Assembly (NCBI GenBank): GCA_003290165.1
Contig: QNQO01002099.1
Span: forward strand, 62,001-126,000
Direction of reading: 5' to 3'
DNA length: 64,000 nucleotides
From: Berberis thunbergii
Lineage: Eukaryota; Streptophyta; Magnoliopsida; Ranunculales; Berberidaceae
The notes under the pieces are model-generated. The model did no database searches. It was not told the origin of the DNA and was given only the letters and a program-made list of their open reading frames with translations. Below, in pieces: positions 1-10,659 of this stretch (positions are counted from its first letter, which is position 1; each line of letters begins with the position of its first letter). The translations under genes and the position numbers were made by a program.

Positions 1-136
1 TGCCACGTAAGACAAAAGACCTCTTTGAATTGTAAGATAGATGTGCATGACGGACTCATCACTCATGTATTGTTCCTCGAGCCAATGTTCGTTATATTAC
101 TTGGAATGTCACATTGTCAAGGAGTTCATATATCGG

Positions 137-939
137 CAGGGACGGATCTAGGTGGGGGCAAATGGGGCACTTGCCCCCACTGAATTTTGAATTTTTTTGA
201 GTTTTTTTTATGTTGACCCTGACGACGCAGCCCCACCCCACCCCTCCTCTCTTTTTCTATTATCTCAACGCCTACGACTCACCTCGTTCGTTTCCTCTTT
301 TTTGCTCCCTCTATCCATTTACTGCGAGTCCGACAACGTTATGTCTCCCCCTCTATTCCTCCCGCTTCCTTTCTATTTGATTTTTTTTCCCTTCATCGCC
401 ACCAACCATCAGCAACCCCAACCTCTCATGTCTGCTTTGAGGAAGAAAGATTTTTTTAAAGAATTTTCTCGAGATGAGTTCGTATCTCGAGATCTAGTTG
501 TGTATTTTATTCATAAGATTTTTTGGATATACATAAAAAAATTGGATCCATAAATTTTTTTTTTCAAGATACATGTTTGTGTTTTGAGGTTCATTTGTGG
601 TTATTGTTTAAAAAACATTTTGGTAATCAACGTGAGCCTTTTGACAATCACCGCATGTGGACGGCTAATCCTAGGTGAGACTGTAATAGTGATTAATGAT
701 GGGTAACCTCTAATTAATTATATTTTTTTATAGAGGCAAATCACAAATAACCTAATTAGGTGAATCAAATTTTTTCCCCAACAGATTAAATGAAGTTTTG
801 TTTAGCAATTGGTGTTTATTATAGTTATTTATGTATTGTTAAATAAAAAATTATGTAAAAGTAATTAATTAATATATTATCATTAATTAACTATGATTCA
901 TCACTCCACTCCCCTTCAACAAAAATCTTGACTGTCACT
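137..939. mobile_element. MULE-like MITE, copy 1
   Basis: Non-coding element whose left end (CAGGGACGGATCTAGG, then GGGGGCA and a GGGGCACTTGCCCCC palindrome) matches the reverse complement of the right end of the element at 53016-53648. Its right end (CCCCTTCAACAAAAATC..TGTCAC, 912-938) matches the reverse complement of that element's left end. Flanks at 128-136 and 940-948 agree at 7 of 9 positions, like an old 9-bp target duplication as made by Mutator-type transposases. The open frame at 197-553 lies inside it and shows no recognisable protein. Confidence 0.6.
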
Positions 940-1086
940 GTATCTCGGTGTGGGTTTCAACTCTCTTGAGCATACTCTTAAGTCAATTTTATTACTATAA
1001 AGTAAACGAGCCTTGAGGACTCTCGAGGAACTCATAAGCACCCCCTTTGGCTATGAGTCTGCGGTGAAGGTGGAGGCGATGACTTA

Positions 1087-2518
1087 TGTTAGAATATGTA
1101 GGGCTTGCACTCAAAATAGCTAACTCCAAGTCCAAGATTGATTCAACTCTACAAGAAGAAAAATACAAGAATAGGAAAGTCAAAATAGTTAAAGAAGTAA
1201 AGTCAAAATAAGAAAGTTAGAATAGGAAAGTCATAATAAGACTTTATTTTGTATAGGAAGTTTTAAGTTTCTTGTTTTCACAAGGTTGGGTAGAAATTAG
1301 CTTATATAAGCTTGTATTCAGTCAATGAATAATAACACAATAATATAATTTTCCAATTATTTTCTTTACATGGTATCAAAGCAACTTTCTTTGGTGACCT
1401 AAGACTCCGGGGATTCTAGATCTTCCCCGCCTCCGACGATTATGTACTTTGACCATAGACACAAGAGGCGGGGAAGGGAGGACAACAACCGTTATAGTCT
1501 CAAAAAATTTCGACAACGCCATATTCAGCAACAACAGTTAATTCAGAAGCAGTTCCAACAACAATTACAACAACAACAACAAAAAAGATCATGCACAAGA
1601 GATCGCAACTGATACAACAACAACAGCAGCGACAACAACCAATCTCGCAACCGAGCTATGCTTCGAATTCGATCTCGTCACCCACGCGTTCTATCACAAC
1701 AATAGCCTGCCTCAATCAACCAACCTCCATCTCTCCCTTTGTCCTTTCCATTTCTCCCTCACGTAGCAAGAGAGAAGAGTAGTAATGTGAGGAAGAAGAA
1801 GAAGGAGAAAATGAGGGAAAGAAGTTTCAAAATTGTTTTAAAGCTATGGGCTATTTTCACCCTGAGCTTTACTTCATACCACCACACAAGCTCCAAAAAA
1901 AATATCAACACCAATGCTAACCAATACTGGCACCAATGTTGAGCAATACCAACACTAATGTTGAGCAATACTGCCAATGTTGTGCAAGACCAACATTTGT
2001 GTTAAACAATTTTTTCAACCTTCGCGCTAAAGGGAGTTATGCTGACTCGAGTCGAACCATTAGTCGTTCATTCGACAGTCATATTTTTTTAGTCATACTG
2101 ACTCAAGTCGAATCATTAGTCATTTACTCGATCGACAGTCATGATTTCTTCATACCAGAATTTTTTTCAGAATTTTATCCAAAAGCATCCAAAATTCAAC
2201 AATCATACTCACTCGAGTCGAACCATTAGCAGCTTCACTCGACAGTCATGATTTCTTCATCAAATTGGACTTCAAAGTTTCCTCCAAGATGCACATTTTA
2301 TATGCGTCTACATGTCCAGCTTGCGGGGGCGTGTTAGAATAAGTAGGGTTTGCACTCAATATAGGCAAGCTCAAGTCCAAAGATTGATTCACCTCTACAA
2401 GAAGGAAAGTATAAGACTCTATTTTGTATAGTTAAAAAAGTAAAGACAAAATAAAAAAGTTAGAATAGTAAAATCAAAATATAACACAAAAATATAATTT
2501 TTCAATTATTTCTTTACA
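1087..2518 (+). mobile_element. Small non-autonomous copia-type LTR element
   Basis: The 5' LTR (1087-1370) starts TGTTAGAAT and ends TTCTTTACA. It is followed directly by a primer-binding site TGGTATCAAAGC (1371-1382), complementary to the initiator Met-tRNA end. The 3' LTR (2332-2518) starts with the same bases after a purine-rich tract (GCTTGCGGGGGCG), but lacks about 100 bp present in the 5' copy. Flanks ACTTA and GCTTA are a probable mutated 5-bp target duplication. The roughly 960-bp interior has no gag-pol; it holds a CAA-repeat stretch (1525-1640) and three imperfect copies of a motif containing ACTCGAGTCGAACCATTAG near 2045, 2101 and 2211. This is TRIM-like in size. A related LTR lies inverted at the window's right edge. 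Confidence 0.75.
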
Positions 2519-3310
2519 GCTTATTGGGAGAGCAATGAGGCTCGGTGTTGTGAGTGGGATGAACCTTCTGGTTGTGGTTATGACACCACCAATACTGATT
2601 TCGACTTGGCTGCATGTCAACTAAATTGTAGGAGCCACAAAGCTGTGTCTGTACACCGAGGATTATAATTGACTTTTGTTCAGAACTGTTTGATGAAATG
2701 CACTATTTATGAACATAGGGAATCATGAGAGGTCCCTATAAGATGTTTCCACCATATGTAAAAGAGGGATGGCTTGTTGTGATCGAGAAGGTAAAACAAG
2801 ATCATCTTCATCCTCATCCACACGCTCTGCTTTTTTCTCAAAAAGAAGAAGAAAAAACTAGAGGTACAAAAGTTGCGAGTGTTGGTGGTTCTGGTGGTAG
2901 TGGTGGTGACAGATAATTTGCTTTCATAAACTTGGTACATAATTAAGTCAGCCTTTCTAGGGAGTGAGGGACGCCCCCCACCGCTCACCCTCCTCGAGAT
3001 GTGCGGTGGGCAGTGGGGGGCATACCTCGCTCCCTAGAATTTCACTAATTAAGTATTGTAAGTTATAGCACTTATGATGGTTGCTTTTTTTGCTTCTTTT
3101 CATAAAGGAGTTTTTGGTGTGTTGTTAGCTGTGAACGATACTGGTAGAGTTCTCGCTAGGGTAGCTTCAGCAATCTCGGAAAAAGTTTTTGATAGCACTA
3201 TGGCAAAGTGCTTTGCAGCAAAAGTGACTCTTTTACCGATCCATTTTTATAGTGGCGAACAAGTTTGTGTTGGGGGATTTGAGTTCACTTATCACCATCC
3301 TTAACACTCA
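2519..3310 (+). pseudogene. Gene debris including an RNase H-like fragment
   Basis: No intact gene. At 3074-3304 an open frame of 76 codons reads like the plant LINE-type RNase H domain: a GVFGVLLAVNDTGRVLA segment followed by an alternating AKCFAAKVTLL helix. Its acidic catalytic residues are not all visible. Another frame starting at 2523 is cysteine-rich (ARCCEWDEPSGCGYD) and is not recognised. The ORF at 2725-2916 ends in Gly/Ser repeats and has no evident family. The RNase H reading rests on the pattern only. Confidence 0.3.
2956..3038. repeat. Palindromic hairpin element, copy 1
   Basis: An 83-bp imperfect inverted repeat. The left arm starts TCTAGGGAGTGAGGGACGCC, and the right arm ends GGCATACCTCGCTCCCTAGA. 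The outer bases of the arms pair, around a loop with CTCGAGATGTG. The same palindrome, almost perfect, occurs at 32351-32432, and a diverged relative at 37334-37457. It looks like a tiny foldback or MITE family. Confidence 0.7.
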
Positions 3311-3832
3311 AACTCGGAACGATTAGACAAACAAGTCTTAGATGTGGAATCCCCTTATTAGTAGTATTAGATATTTGCTAACTGTCAATAACAACTGGTA
3401 CTATAATTTTATTTTTCGTGAATTCAATACTAAAGCTCACGAATTAGCTACATCTACAAGACGCATGTTTAACTCCCATTATTAATATATTATGCAATAT
3501 GCTTTAACAAAAAAAAGTATTATAGTACCGGGCTGAAAATTTCAAAACTAAATTCTTAAGGATTGAGCCAAGAACGGCTGAGACTGGAAACCCAACTAAC
3601 AGAAAATTTGGGCTAGGCCGATCTCGGTCCAATCACTTTCAGCCCAGCCCTACTGAAAAGTAGAGCAACATTTTTTTATTTTTTTTTTGGAAAATTGAGT
3701 TGGGGTTTATTAAGGAATCTCCAAACACTATACACCAAATTGTTGAGCAGAGCAACATACACTAAACACCAAGGGGTGTTTTTTAGATTATCTTTTAAAA
3801 AGCACTTGCAGATAATAAATTATTTGTAGATT
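3311..3832. other. Intergenic stretch, no gene seen
   Basis: AT-rich sequence with short T and A runs. I see no coding signal, splice-framed exon or repeat that I can name. Confidence 0.5.
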
Positions 3833-4115
3833 CACTACACTAAATTGGCATTTTTGTAACAACCTCCAAAACAATATCACTTTTAAAGTGTAACAATCCA
3901 CCTAACAATTTTACACATTTTCACAAACAAAATGATACAATAATTGTATCACCATGAAGAGTATGGTTATAAAAGTGATATTATTCACGGTGATCCAACT
4001 TATTGTATCATTTTTTTGTGTTACTGTTTTCATTTTTTTGACTAAATTTAGTTTTAACTTGAAATTGTTTGATGGATTGTAACATCTCAAAAATGATATT
4101 GTTTTGAAAGTAGTG
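3833..4115. mobile_element. CACTA-type MITE, copy 1
   Basis: A 283-bp element beginning CACTAC and ending GTAGTG, flanked on both sides by ATT (3830-3832 and 4116-4118). That is the 3-bp duplication and CACTA terminus typical of the CACTA (En/Spm) superfamily. Subterminal sequences are inverted copies: CAAAACAATATCACTTTT near the left end, and the reverse complement of TGATATTGTTTTG near the right. It has no coding capacity. A truncated relative lies at 7905-8157. Confidence 0.7.
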
Positions 4116-4118
4116 ATT

Positions 4119-4960
4119 GTGTAAATCAAGAATATCTAAATTGTTATTGTTTGTCGATAACTTTTCTACTTTTTCCAAAAAATTATGGATGACAGAAGAC
4201 TTGGTTGAGTTAATAATTCACACTTTCACAGGTTCAATAATTAACTTTTTAACTATCTAATTTTTTTTTCTCGCTTTGCTCGAGACAACCTGCATGTTTC
4301 AGCTCAGAGATAACAGTTGGATTGATCTGAAATTCTGGGACACATTTGTGGTGTAACATTTCTGCAGTGCCCTCACAGCTGCACTGATTGGATAAGAGGA
4401 AGACGGAAGACCTTTCATCTTTGGGTTTCAATTTTGGATATGTTACAACAACAAAAATTAGAATAGACAAGTTTTTTTATAAAGCACTACACATAACTCT
4501 GATCATCATCAACAGTCCCAGTTGTCCCTGTGACTTGAGATCCAAAATTAGTTGCATAAGACAAAAATTAGTTGTCCCAGATGATAATTATTTGTAGATT
4601 GTGTAAATCGGGAATCTCCAAATTGTTATTTGTTGTCGATAACTTTTCTACTTTTTTCAGAAAATTATGGATGACAGAAGAATTGGTCGAGTCAATAATT
4701 CACAGGTTCAAGAGTTAACTTTTTAACTAGCTAATTTTTTCTCGCTTTGTTTGACAACATGCATGTTTTAGCTCAGGGGTAACAATTAGATTGATCTGAA
4801 ATTCTGGGACAGTCCTGGTGTCTAACATTTCTACTGTTCCTTCACAGGTGCACAGATTGGATAAGAGGAAGATGGAAGACCTTTCATATTTGGGTTTCAA
4901 TTTTGGATATGTTACACTTACAACAACAAAAAATTGGAAGAGTGTTTGTTGAATAAACAA
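4119..4960. repeat. Direct duplication of a ~350-bp segment
   Basis: Two diverged direct copies, about 4119-4470 and 4601-4945, are offset by about 482 bp. Shared landmarks are GTGTAAATC..AAATTGTTAT, TTATGGATGACAGAAGA and GGATATGTTACA. On the minus strand each copy keeps a similar open frame (YPKLKPK-ERSS-FLLSN-C-CEGT). This suggests a decayed exon of an unknown protein, but I do not recognise a family and neither copy is a credible gene. Confidence 0.6.
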
Positions 4961-5039
4961 GAATTGTTAGCCTAAGTATTTTTTATTTATTTTTTGCAAA
5001 ATTGTGTTGCCAAAGGTTGAAAAGTTTCATAATTTTGTC

Positions 5040-5440
5040 ATAGGAGGAAGAGCTAAAAAAAATTATGTTACAATTTTCGCTGCCATTAAGCAGTTGTAGA
5101 ATATGATGTTTAAAGAAACAATGGATCGCCAATAAGTTGGGCTGAATCAAACATACGCACATGAAAGTCAATTCCGGAGATACACAAGGACTTCTCAAGA
5201 TACTTGCAGATTAGATTGATCATTGTTCTTGTTGTTCCTTTGAAGACTTTGTTATTTCCCACACTTTTCCAATGCCAAACAAGGATTTTGATATCGTTAC
5301 AAATCAGAGAGTGATATGTTTTTCCCCCTTCGAAAACTAGTGTTTCTCTCAGTCCATAGCAATCAAATAATCCCTTCAAGGAACTACATAATTGCTTCCC
5401 GGGGTGGTTCCTATGCAACTTTCGTGTACAATGCAAAGTG
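5040..5440 (-). pseudogene. LINE-like reverse transcriptase 3' fragment
   Basis: A 108-codon minus-strand frame (5110-5436) contains WHWKSVGNNKVFKG. This is the kind of W..WK..N..VFKG motif found near the zinc-binding C-terminal end of plant LINE (L1-type) reverse transcriptases. Nothing upstream encodes the catalytic RT domain. It is a short dead remnant if the family assignment is right. Confidence 0.3.
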
Positions 5441-5562
5441 GAAATCTAAGCTAAATAATACAAAGTCTCTTTTGCTCAATCATACATCCAAATTATTCAA
5501 AACCTATAGAACCCACATGATTAACCGAAAAAATAAAATGACACTAAAAACATCACACACAC

Positions 5563-6881
5563 TTATGATTCCTCAGGGTACTTGAAGATGCCAAAGGACG
5601 GATTGCCAACAGATATCCCTCCATCGAGCACCAAATTTAGCCCACTGACGTACTTTGAATCATCGCTAGCAAGGTAAAGAGCGCCTTGTGCTACATCTTC
5701 TTTCTTAAAAATCGGGCCTTGGAGATTAGCAACTGAAGCTGCGATCTGCTCAAGCACCTCATCTTCATACTTGAGGAATTTTCTAGCCAAAGGTGTAATA
5801 CATGCATATGGAGACAGGCAATTCACTCTAATACCAAACTGTCCAAGTTCTGCTGCTGCATTCTTGGTTAGCCCAGCAACTGCAAATTTTGAACATGTAT
5901 ATGCATGTGAGGAAGAACCTCCCACTACCGATGCTAAGCTGGCCGTCGAAATTATGCTTCCACTACGTGCTGGGATCATCACACGGGCTGCGTGCTTTGT
6001 GCAGAGAAAAACACCTTTTTTACCAGGAAAAAAATGTCAATTCTTTTACTCGTATAACAAATCACAACACTTTTTTACTATTGCTAAGGAATTTGAGACA
6101 AAAGATGGTTAGGATTAAAAGTTATTCAATAATTTGTTGGTGAAGATTCACTTATGTTTCAGAACTAACAAAAGGGCTTAGGCAGCTAAGACGGACGACC
6201 CCATATAGGCCCTTTTTTTCTGTAAAGGGCTGAACAGGGCTTCTTCAGGTACATTATTTTTATTAAAAGAGCCAAGTCCATTGCGAGAAAGACATTCAGA
6301 GTTTTGAGCCTGGAGTGGGACTGGATTTCCAAATAAAGTTGCTATAAAGAATAAGAATAAATTTTCCAAGACTAATCTGAAATCAGAGTGTATTACCTGT
6401 CACATTTATGCTCATGACTTTCTCAAAATCAGCCTTCTCATTGTCGATGATTCTTGGTTTGAGCTCATCAATGATGCCTGCGTTGCTGAACATTATATCG
6501 AGTTTGCCATACTTGGCTACTGTCGTGTCAACTGCATTTTGGACTTGAGTTTCATTGATAACATCGCAATGGACATAAGATGCCGATGAGGACCCAATGG
6601 CATCAATAACGGAATGGCCTAATTCGTCATGGATATCAGCAATCACAACTTTAGCACCATGTTGGCTGAATAGCTTGGCAGTGTGTTCACCAATGCCACT
6701 CGCCCCTCCGGTGATCAATGCCACCTTCCTTTCAAGTCTATACTAAACATGACTCTCATAATTAATAGTGTTAAAAGTTGAAACCATAACATTTCTTTGA
6801 GTCATAAAAGGGTAGTAGCTAAAAGATGAGACAATGAAAGTACCTTCTTGCAAATGTATGGAGAAGCGAAGTGGTTGCCAT
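5563..6881 (-). CDS. Short-chain dehydrogenase/reductase (SDR110C type), copy A
   Basis: NAD(P)-dependent oxidoreductase resembling plant secoisolariciresinol/xanthoxin dehydrogenases; the substrate cannot be told from sequence. Three exons on the minus strand: 6881-6844, 6737-6397 and 6014-5563, giving 276 residues, the usual family length. The start is the only Met of a 38-bp first exon that mirrors copy B (M-TSLLH..ARR). Visible motifs: nucleotide-binding TGGASGIG (about residues 22-29), SNAG, catalytic Ser near 152, and YTCSK giving Tyr165/Lys169. It differs from copy B by one extra Ser (SSSAS), by LERK instead of LEGK just before the first strand, and by SNAG for NNAG. The acceptor before exon 3 (GGTAAAAAAG) has its pyrimidine tract displaced. 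It lies 2 kb downstream of copy B in the same orientation, a tandem duplicate. The frame is open throughout, so it is probably functional if intron 2 splices. Confidence 0.85.
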
Positions 6882-6916
6882 TTATTTATTTTGTTTTTTT
6901 TGAAAGGCGAGAAGGG

Positions 6917-6924
6917 TTTTTATA
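6917..6924 (-). promoter_or_regulatory. Probable TATA box of SDR copy A
   Basis: TATAAAAA on the minus strand, 36 bp upstream of the start codon at 6881. Surrounding bases resemble the copy B promoter (GAAGgg..TTTTTATA on the plus strand). The distance implies a leader of only about 5-15 nt, much shorter than that of copy B. Confidence 0.5.
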
Positions 6925-7904
6925 GGATCCCAAAACTCATTAAAGACCAGAATTGGTCAACAGCTCAGTGGTTGCCATTCTTGATGGTTGATTGCAAGTT
7001 AATGGACTATGTAGGAGTTTATAGGGAGTTGGTGTATTGTTTGACCAGAATCAACTTATTGTATATGTTTTGTGTGTTTCTGTATTTTTTTTATTTGCTT
7101 AGCCCATGGCCGTCTGGATTGACTGGTCTGATTTTAGTATGCCCTCATTTAAAATATATTTTGTTTTTAATTTTTCCTATTTTTTGAATAGCTAATCAGA
7201 ACACTTCCAATGTTTTGAATCTACCAACTTGTGGATAAACTGGGAATCATTTTAATATCCTTATGAAGGATAACAAATCAACAGCTCAGTATCGATCTGT
7301 GATCCGGATCTCCTTCAATTATGGGAGGGGAGTATGTAAATTAATTATGCAACTTTTCGAAATTATTTGGAAGTATTCCTAAAAACACAAAGGGTTTAAT
7401 TTTTATTTTTTTTTATTTTTATGAACATAAGTAAGCTAATGATTGAAATTGCCAACATTCAGATGCAGACCCAGAGACATCAGATAAATTATTCCTACAC
7501 CATAAGAAAACCTACATTTTTATGAACAATACCAAACACCATAATTAGATACTTGAAGCAGCCTCCAAATGACTTCAAAATGCTGATATTAGAGAGAGAG
7601 ATTAAGATTCAAAGATGGAGTGCGATGAAGTATATATTTGACCATCTTGGTTCTTTGAATAAGCTTCATTTTGGATGCTAATAGAGATTATTGTCTTCTT
7701 CAATGCCGATCAGTCATCAGTCTCTATTCAACCATGCATATATTTATGGAACTTACTTGTGTGACTTATGAGTCAATAAGGAAGGCAAAATGTCTATTTT
7801 TTCAAGGTCAGTCCTTGAATGGCAACTGGTCATGATAGGTCCCTCTGTGGCAGCCACCCTTGCCAATAATACATCCATTAATATATGATTATGACAATCC
7901 ATTT
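6925..7904. other. Intergenic between SDR copies, upstream of copy A
   Basis: AT-rich DNA with no recognisable exon. It includes the distal promoter of SDR copy A. No third SDR exon set was found. Confidence 0.5.
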
Positions 7905-8157
7905 CACTGCATTAAGTTGACATTTTTGTAATTATAACCTTCGAAACAGTATCACTTTTAAAGTGTAACAATCCACCTAACAAATTTACATATTTTCACC
8001 AACAAAATGATACAATAATTATATCCCCATGAAGAGTATGGTTATAAAAGTGATACTATTCATAGTGATCCAACTTATTGTATCATTTTTTTTGTTATTG
8101 TTTTTCATTTTTTTGACTAAATTTAATTTTAACTTAAAATTGTTTGGTGGATTGTAG
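7905..8157. mobile_element. CACTA-type MITE, truncated copy 2
   Basis: Closely matches the left and central parts of the element at 3833-4115. Shared segments include GTGTAACAATCCACCTAACA, AAATGATACAATAATT and TGAAGAGTATGGTTATAAAA. It starts CACTGC rather than CACTAC, and its right end stops at GGTGGATTGTAGTTG without the terminal inverted repeat. Confidence 0.65.
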
Positions 8158-8957
8158 TTGTAAGAATGTAACGTCAAATTTCTACGAGCTAATTGTAGTT
8201 GCCCAAAGTAAATTACTTCGAAAGAGTAGGGAGTTTGCACACTCTAAAATGCTGAGAATGGCAATCTCAACTCTTGATAAGTACCTTAGTGATTCGGCTT
8301 TAAATAAATTGAAACATATGATGATTTTTTATTTTTTAATGTTTTCTTAACATATCAAATCTAGAATTACTTCATAAAACATTAAACTTGCTAGACCTTT
8401 CAACATTCAACCAAGCAAAAGACTTGTGATCAACTTTTTTTTGCCATCTATATCGAACTTCTTAATACTGAGCTCGCCATGACTATAGTATCTTAACCTA
8501 TCACCAAAACGTGTTAAGAGTGCAGAATAGTTTTAACTCATCCGATTCTTCTTTAATAAGATCTTTGGTAATTAATTTCCAAAAAAAAAAAGATCTTTGG
8601 TAATCTCTCCAATTGTTCACATTATTCACTATGTTATTAGGCCATTGTGAACCCAATTCAAAAATTGTACTTACAAATGCACAAGTTGGGACATAACAAT
8701 GGAACACTTTGCATCATTTCGGTAGTGAGACATCATGTTTAGGACAAGAATTCCATAATCTGAAAAAACAATTTCTGAACTTTTGTGTTATTAACCATTG
8801 ATCGATACAATGAGGGCTTACATGAGATCCTGTGATCAAATTTATTGTCACTAATTGAACATACACCCAAATGATACAGCCAAACTCACAAACAAGTTCA
8901 TAATTCCGAAACAAAAAATACTAGAATTGAACATCACAATCACAGTTACGAGGAAAA
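8158..8957. other. Intergenic, downstream of SDR copy B
   Basis: No coding signal seen. It contains the presumptive 3' UTR of copy B next to its stop codon, and an AAAAGATCTTTGGTAAT segment duplicated at about 8560 and 8590. Confidence 0.45.
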
Positions 8958-10537
8958 TTATGATTCCTCAGGGTACTTGAAGATGCCAAAGGATGGATTA
9001 CCAACAGTGAACCCTCCATCGATGACCAAGTTTAGCCCACTGACATACTTTGAATCCTCACTAGCAAGGTAAAGAGCAGCTTGTGTGACGTCTTCCTTCT
9101 TGAGAAACACCCCCTTTAGGTTTGCAACAGCACCCATAGCTTGTTCAAGCTGGTCATCATTCAACTTGATGAATTTTGAAGCCAATGGTGTAACACATGC
9201 ATATGGAGATAAGCAATTCACTCTAATACCAAACTGTCCAAGCTCTGCTGCTGCATTCTTGGTTAGCCCAACCACTGCATGCTTTGAACATGTATATGCA
9301 TGAGAGGCAGCCTGACCTACAACTGAGGCAACACTAGCAGTTGAAATTATGCTGCCACTTTTTGCCGGGATCATCACTCGTGCTGCGTGTTTCGTGCAGA
9401 GGAATACGCCTGTCATAAAAAGAAATTGGAAAATTTTAGGCCTTCACTTGATAACATTCAGAGCTCTAACTAAATTAAGATGCAAAACAATCACCCCCAA
9501 GTACACAAAAATACAATCAAAATGATCTGACATCCTTACCTGTGACATTTATACTCATGACTCTTTCGAAATCTGCCTTTTCATTGTCAATGATACGTGG
9601 TCTGGGCTCATCAACAACGCCTGCATTGTTGAACATGATATCTAGCTTGCCATAGGTTGATATGGCTGTGTCAACTGCATTTTTCACTTGATCTTCATCA
9701 GTGACATCACAGTGGACATAGGTGGCAGAGGAACCAATGACATCACGAACTGAATGGCCCAATTCGTCTTGAACATCAGTAATTACGACTTTGCAACCAT
9801 GTTGGCTGAAAAACTTTGCAGTAGCTTCACCAATGCCGCTTGCCCCACCGGTGATCAAGGCAACCTTCCCCTCAAGTCTAAACGAAATTGAATTCAAATA
9901 CTAATCAGTATTCCATGTTTGGTTTTGTCATTCATTTTAAATGAGTTATATCTGTATACGAGTTTGTTAAGTTTTACAACTCCATAAGACATTACTCCAG
10001 CCTGAATCTAACCATGTATCTCGTAGGATCTATTTACTTGGACAATACAATTAATTATAAAAAGTTGATGTGAAACTTTATTTTCTTACGAAGTAAAGAC
10101 CAGATCTAGCTCATTTTAAAGAGATAATCTCCCTCGAGCTAAAGAGTAGGAGTGTCAAATTTTCGATTGATTGCTCTAAATCCATCTGTTACTAAAGTAA
10201 ACCAAATTTTCGAGACATGATCCACTGACACTCCTAGTGCGTAATTGAGCAATCCAACATTTTAAGTAGTTTTAAACAGTAACTTTTAGGGATTCTTGAA
10301 ACCCTGCTTGCTTTAAAAAAAAATAAAAACTATTAGAGATTCCTAGCTCGTCTTAGGAATATTTTGGTAAGACAGGTATGAAACTGAAGAAGATTAATGA
10401 TTAATACTAAACACTGGATTCATGTAAGAGTTGAAAGAATACGCATTCCTACTATATCGAAGAATATGAATTTAAACACCAAATAGAAAATAGAAATACC
10501 TTCTTGCAGCTGCATGGAGAAGTGAAGTGGATACCAT
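8958..10537 (-). CDS. Short-chain dehydrogenase/reductase (SDR110C type), copy B
   Basis: NAD(P)-dependent alcohol dehydrogenase of the secoisolariciresinol/xanthoxin dehydrogenase-like group, probably cytosolic with no signal peptide. Minus-strand exons 10537-10500, 9877-9540 and 9409-8958 join in phase across GT-AG introns of 622 and 130 bp to give 275 residues. Domains: one Rossmann fold with TGGASGIG at residues 22-29, NNAG about 90 residues in, Ser151, and YTCSK with Tyr164 and Lys168 completing the Ser-Tyr-Lys triad. The C-terminal substrate loop (SPYAC.TPLA) and tail (NPSFGIFKYPEES) are nearly identical to copy A. The start is supported by the 38-bp first exon conserved in both copies and by a TATA box upstream. 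No breaks are seen. It is likely the better-preserved member of the pair. Confidence 0.9.
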
Positions 10538-10650
10538 GGTTTTGATGATATTGATTCTGTAAGTAATTAGAAAGCTCTAAGTGTGAAGAAGCTCTGAAAG
10601 ACTGAAGAAAGATGGATTGCTTTAGTTACTCTTAAGCAAGAAGAGAACCC

Positions 10651-10658
10651 TTTTTATA
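10651..10658 (-). promoter_or_regulatory. TATA box of SDR copy B
   Basis: TATAAAAA read on the minus strand inside GAATATAAAAAGGG, about 114 bp upstream of the ATG at 10537. The spacing implies a leader of roughly 80 nt. A recognisable relative of this promoter is found before copy A. Confidence 0.6.
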
Positions 10659-10659
10659 T

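Noticed and set aside
197..553. 118-codon frame
   Set aside because: Lies inside a MITE, composition is Pro/Phe/Leu low complexity, and the related element at 53 kb has no equivalent frame.
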